Positions 7,417 through 9,103 of a stretch of 9,103 nucleotides of DNA are shown here, piece by piece. Origin of the DNA: an uncultured Bacilli bacterium (GTDB lineage Bacteria > Bacillota_I > Bacilli_A > ML615J-28 > CAG-698); contig CANQVW010000059.1 in the NCBI GenBank assembly GCA_947627395.1, positions 1 to 9,103 of the forward strand, in the 5' to 3' direction. The notes beneath the pieces were generated by a model. That model was not told where the DNA came from and ran no database searches. It saw only the letters and a list, made by a program, of their open reading frames with translations. Positions within the stretch are counted from its first letter, which is position 1, and each line of letters opens with the position of its first letter. A program made the position numbers and the translations under genes.

Positions 7417-7834
7417 TTTATTTGTAGTATTTATCTTTTTTATATTTTTAACAGGATGTCATAAAGATCCTAAAGTAATTCAGGATGTTGAAACATTTGA
7501 TCAAATGATAACTCAAAAATTAGAAGGAAAATATGAAGAAGCCATTGCTTATGATTTAAGAAGTCAAGAGGATTGTAGTAATGGACATATCAAAGGATTT
7601 CTATGCATGCAAGAAGATGGAAAAACAATTCATGATATTTACCATGATATTATTCATGTATATTCCAAAAAAACAAGAATCTTTATTATTTGTGAAGATG
7701 GATCAAGATCAAAAGAATTAGCCACTCTATTATGTAAAAAAGGCTATAAATATGTTTGTTATTTTTCAGGTGGATATCAAAACTATGTCAATATACATCC
7801 AAATTTCACACCCGAAATTGGTTGTGATTGTTAA
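7394..7834 (+). CDS. Rhodanese-like lipoprotein
   Basis: The 146-residue product starts with a lipoprotein signal: basic MKKFLRS, a hydrophobic stretch (about 8-19) and lipobox LTGC with Cys22 as the lipidated residue. It should therefore sit on the outer face of the membrane. The mature part is a single rhodanese domain: YDLRSQED (53-60), GHIKG (64-68), and the active-site loop CEDGSRS with candidate persulfide-carrying Cys100, followed by LATLLCKKGY. It has further cysteines at 61, 71, 114, 122, 144 and 146, the last two forming a terminal CDC. Its substrate is unknown; sulfur transfer or a redox role outside the membrane is inference. ATG 7394 follows AAAGGA (7378-7383). A longer in-frame start at 7352 would bury the signal peptide and is rejected. 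It overlaps trmD by 23 bases and ends the operon. Confidence 0.87.
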   Translation: MKKFLRSNLFVVFIFFIFLTGCHKDPKVIQDVETFDQMITQKLEGKYEEAIAYDLRSQEDCSNGHIKGFLCMQEDGKTIHDIYHDIIHVYSKKTRIFIICEDGSRSKELATLLCKKGYKYVCYFSGGYQNYVNIHPNFTPEIGCDC

Positions 7835-7878
7835 TGCATATTGAAATTTAAAGTAAAAAAGGGATTATCATAAAATTC

Positions 7879-7915
7879 AAAAGAATAGGATCATTCATTC
7901 ACCTATTCTTTTTTT
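7879..7915 (+). terminator. Strong intrinsic terminator after the lipoprotein gene
   Basis: AAGAATAGG (7881-7889) pairs perfectly with CCTATTCTT (7902-7910) around a 12-base loop; flanking A and T runs extend the stem to 11 pairs and supply the T-tract (7909-7915). It ends the ATPase-rimM-trmD-lipoprotein unit. The A-rich left flank means it may also work on the other strand, though no - strand gene approaches it. Confidence 0.88.
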
Positions 7916-7943
7916 AAAAAGATGAACAAAAGTAAAAAATTTC

Positions 7944-7972
7944 TTGTAAATAGAATACAAATATTATACAAT
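7944..7972 (+). promoter_or_regulatory. Probable promoter of region 3
   Basis: TTGTAA (7944-7949) and TACAAT (7967-7972) are separated by 17 bases, each with one or two departures from SigA consensus. It lies just after a terminator and directs transcription rightward with a start near 7979. Alternative -10 readings (TATTAT 7962, TATACA 7965) have poorer spacing. Confidence 0.5.
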
Positions 7973-7978
7973 GGATGT

Positions 7979-8085
7979 GAAGGATTTCATATATAATAGA
8001 GCCTAAAAATAAGTATTCATTCGATTATCCATCACTTTAAAATAAAATATAAAACTCTCTTGTATATGAATATAAGGGAGTTTTT
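7979..8085 (+). ncRNA. Candidate small RNA or attenuated leader
   Basis: A promoter at 7944-7972 and a terminator at 8051-8085 bracket about 105 bases with no convincing reading frame. The expected 5' end, GTGAAGGAT (7977-7985), can pair with ATCCATCAC (8027-8035) with one mismatch, closing a domain of about 41 bases before the terminator hairpin. This could be a stand-alone small RNA or a leader that conditionally stops transcription ahead of the frameshifted gene at 8120. It matches no riboswitch or RNA family that I recognise. Confidence 0.3.
8051..8085 (+). terminator. Intrinsic terminator upstream of the frameshifted gene
   Basis: AAAACTCTCTT (8051-8061) pairs with AAGGGAGTTTT (8074-8084), eleven pairs including one G-T, around a 12-base loop and runs into a T-tract (8081-8085). 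No complete coding sequence ends just before it, so it terminates or attenuates the short transcript from 7944. Confidence 0.65.
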
Positions 8086-8119
8086 GTTTACTACCTTTGA
8101 TAAAGAAAGAAGAGAAAAT

Positions 8120-8643
8120 ATGGATTTAGAAAAAGGAAAAAAATATTTTTTGAATGTTTTGGCAATCATTTTTATATTGATAGAGAATATGGAAAAGAGT
8201 ATTATAAATGTAAAGTGCCAAAAGAACTTGAGCAACAATGGGAAAAAGAAATTAAAAAGAATCTTTTAAAAGATATTGCTATTGAAAAAGGAAATCGCAA
8301 GGTTATTTCAATAGGCAATTATATTGGCCTTTTAGATTGTTCATCCGCAGTATGTTTTTTAATTGAAATTTTGAAGGAAAATGATTTTGATACATTTTCA
8401 TTGATAATTTTGGCTGAACAATTGAAATATTATTTATCACGTAATATTTTTGTTGATTTAAAAGAAGAAATCAATAACACCTTATTACGATTGAAAAATT
8501 TTATGTTAAAAAATGAAATAACAATAGATGAAAGTTATAAAATGAGTCCATATCTAAAAATAATGATTTTTCAAAATAGAAAATATCGTCAGGATAAACT
8601 TATGTTGGCGCAGGATTGGGTGGAGCAATTGGAGGAGTTTTAA
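8120..8643 (+). pseudogene. Frameshifted gene of unknown family, possibly an immunity protein
   Basis: ATG 8120 opens a frame reading MDLEKGKKYF. After a run of six T (8146-8151) the sensible protein continues one frame over as ECFGNHFYIDREYG and on through KVPKELEQQWEKEI to the stop at 8641-8643. That second frame has no start codon before GTG 8215 and is closed upstream by TAA 8101-8103, so one extra T, or a -1 ribosomal slip, is needed to join the halves (about 174 residues). The product would be a soluble, largely helical, charged protein. I cannot name the family. The ribosome-binding region is only a weak purine stretch (8105-8114). The last codons (from about 8600: GCG, CAG, GTG, GAG, GAG) are G-ending, unlike all neighbours, and lie on DNA that makes better sense in another frame, so the true 3' end is probably lost. 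Next to a toxin fragment, an immunity role is a reasonable inference only. Confidence 0.5.
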
Positions 8644-8988
8644 CACAGGTGTTTCATCAACTCCTATATGAGTGGGATTGTCCAATTTAACAGAGAATCA
8701 AATTATTCATTTGGAGAAATTATAGGAACATCATTGCTAATAGGTTCTATTTCTGGAATTACAGCAGATATATTAGATAATATTAAAATTCCTCATATAA
8801 ATTTAGGAAGAGGTAGTATAAGTGCTATTACAAAACAAATTAATACAAAATTGGTAAGAGAAAGAACTAGCAATGTTTCAATTAAAGTAATTGGTAAAAT
8901 GACATTGTTAAATGCAATATATTCTACCCCATTCATAGTTTTTAATGGGATGTTCACTAATAATGGTGTATTAAGTTCTACGTACTAG
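8598..8988 (+). pseudogene. C-terminal fragment of a probable polymorphic (Rhs/LXG-type) toxin
   Basis: One frame from 8598 encodes TYVGAGLGGAIGGVLTQV, the Gly/Ala-rich segment typical of the region before the toxin tip of large secreted polymorphic toxins. It breaks near 8654, and the neighbouring frame continues as INSYMSGIVQF and on to TAG 8986-8988. The continuation carries GSISGITADILDNIKIP, then GRGSISAITKQINTK and VIGKM, resembling the conserved C-terminal stretch (GRNS..AI.KQ..TK) seen in such proteins from gut Firmicutes. Translation of the second part alone could begin at ATG 8668 (106 residues), but no good ribosome-binding site precedes it. The 5' part of the toxin gene is absent, so this is a remnant. 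No catalytic motif is visible. The homology is by eye and moderate. Confidence 0.45.
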
Positions 8989-8997
8989 GAGGAATAT

Positions 8998-9103
8998 ATG
9001 AAACCTTTATTTAAATGGCTTTTTTCAACAAAATCAGAAAGCAAAAAATATAGATATGAAATCATATTGATTTGTTATTTAATATTAATAACTGCTATAG
9101 TAT
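8998..9103 (+). CDS. Start of a small membrane protein, possible immunity partner (partial)
   Basis: A strong AGGAGG (8987-8992) overlaps the preceding TAG stop and lies five bases before ATG 8998. The 35 visible residues begin MKPLFKWLFS, continue with a charged stretch (STKSESKKYRYE) and then a hydrophobic segment (IILICYLILITAIV) that should enter the membrane. The gene runs off the right edge. Position directly behind a toxin-like C-terminus, with a coupled ribosome-binding site, is how membrane immunity proteins are commonly arranged, but nothing in the visible sequence identifies a family. Confidence 0.6.
   Translation, partial: MKPLFKWLFSTKSESKKYRYEIILICYLILITAIV

Noticed and set aside
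7992..7997. TATAAT as a second promoter
   Set aside because: No -35 box is found at 15-19 bases upstream and there is no extended -10 TG, so the 7944-7972 pair is preferred.
8060..8119. Start of the frameshifted gene at ATG 8060 or 8066
   Set aside because: These lie inside the terminator hairpin loop and have no ribosome-binding site; ATG 8120 is followed by sequence that matches the rest of the protein.
8032..8238. - strand hydrophobic frame of 68 codons
   Set aside because: Its Phe/Lys/Ile composition is what reversed A- and T-runs give, it crosses a + strand terminator, and it has no promoter or ribosome-binding site.
1..9103. Mycoplasma/Spiroplasma genetic code, CRISPR arrays, tRNA or rRNA genes, insertion sequences
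   Set aside because: TGA ends genes at the right places and Trp is TGG; no regularly spaced repeats, tRNA cloverleaf, rRNA sequence, transposase motifs or terminal inverted repeats were seen on either strand.

Overview
The window comes from a low-GC Firmicutes-type bacterium. The closest feel is an Erysipelotrichia or related gut lineage, judged from very A/T-rich codon use and the order ecfA1-ecfA2-ecfT-truA; this placement is inference. Tryptophan is TGG and TGA is used as a stop (truA, rimM), so this is the standard bacterial code and not Mycoplasma/Spiroplasma code 4. Every gene that can be supported lies on the + strand.

Region 1 (1-3584) is a tightly packed transport/tRNA-modification operon. 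After the tail of an unidentified upstream gene come the two ATPases (EcfA1, EcfA2) and the transmembrane coupling protein (EcfT) of the shared energising module of group II ECF vitamin/metal importers, then the tRNA pseudouridine synthase TruA. Neighbours overlap or lie 2 bases apart. The unit ends in an intrinsic terminator whose stem includes the last codons of truA. Two of the start codons (ecfA2, ecfT) are best moved downstream of the longest open frame on ribosome-binding-site spacing.

Region 2 (3616-7915) is a second transcription unit. It begins at a near-perfect housekeeping promoter and runs through a Zn/Cd/Pb-type P1B ATPase, the 16S rRNA maturation factor RimM, the tRNA m1G37 methyltransferase TrmD and a rhodanese-like lipoprotein, and ends in a strong terminator. 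A metal exporter joined to rimM-trmD is unusual. The ATPase carries two N-terminal ferredoxin-like domains, the first lacking the metal-binding cysteines.

Region 3 (7916-9103) is different in character: more A/T-rich, intergenic-rich and broken. It holds a promoter followed about 100 bases later by a terminator (a possible small RNA or attenuated leader), then a frameshifted gene, then a fragment that looks like the C-terminal, glycine-rich end of a polymorphic (Rhs/LXG-type) toxin, which is itself frameshifted, and finally the start of a small membrane protein with a strong ribosome-binding site directly behind the toxin stop codon. The best reading is an accessory toxin/immunity locus that has been rearranged and is decaying next to conserved housekeeping genes. 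The family assignments in this region rest on pattern recognition only.
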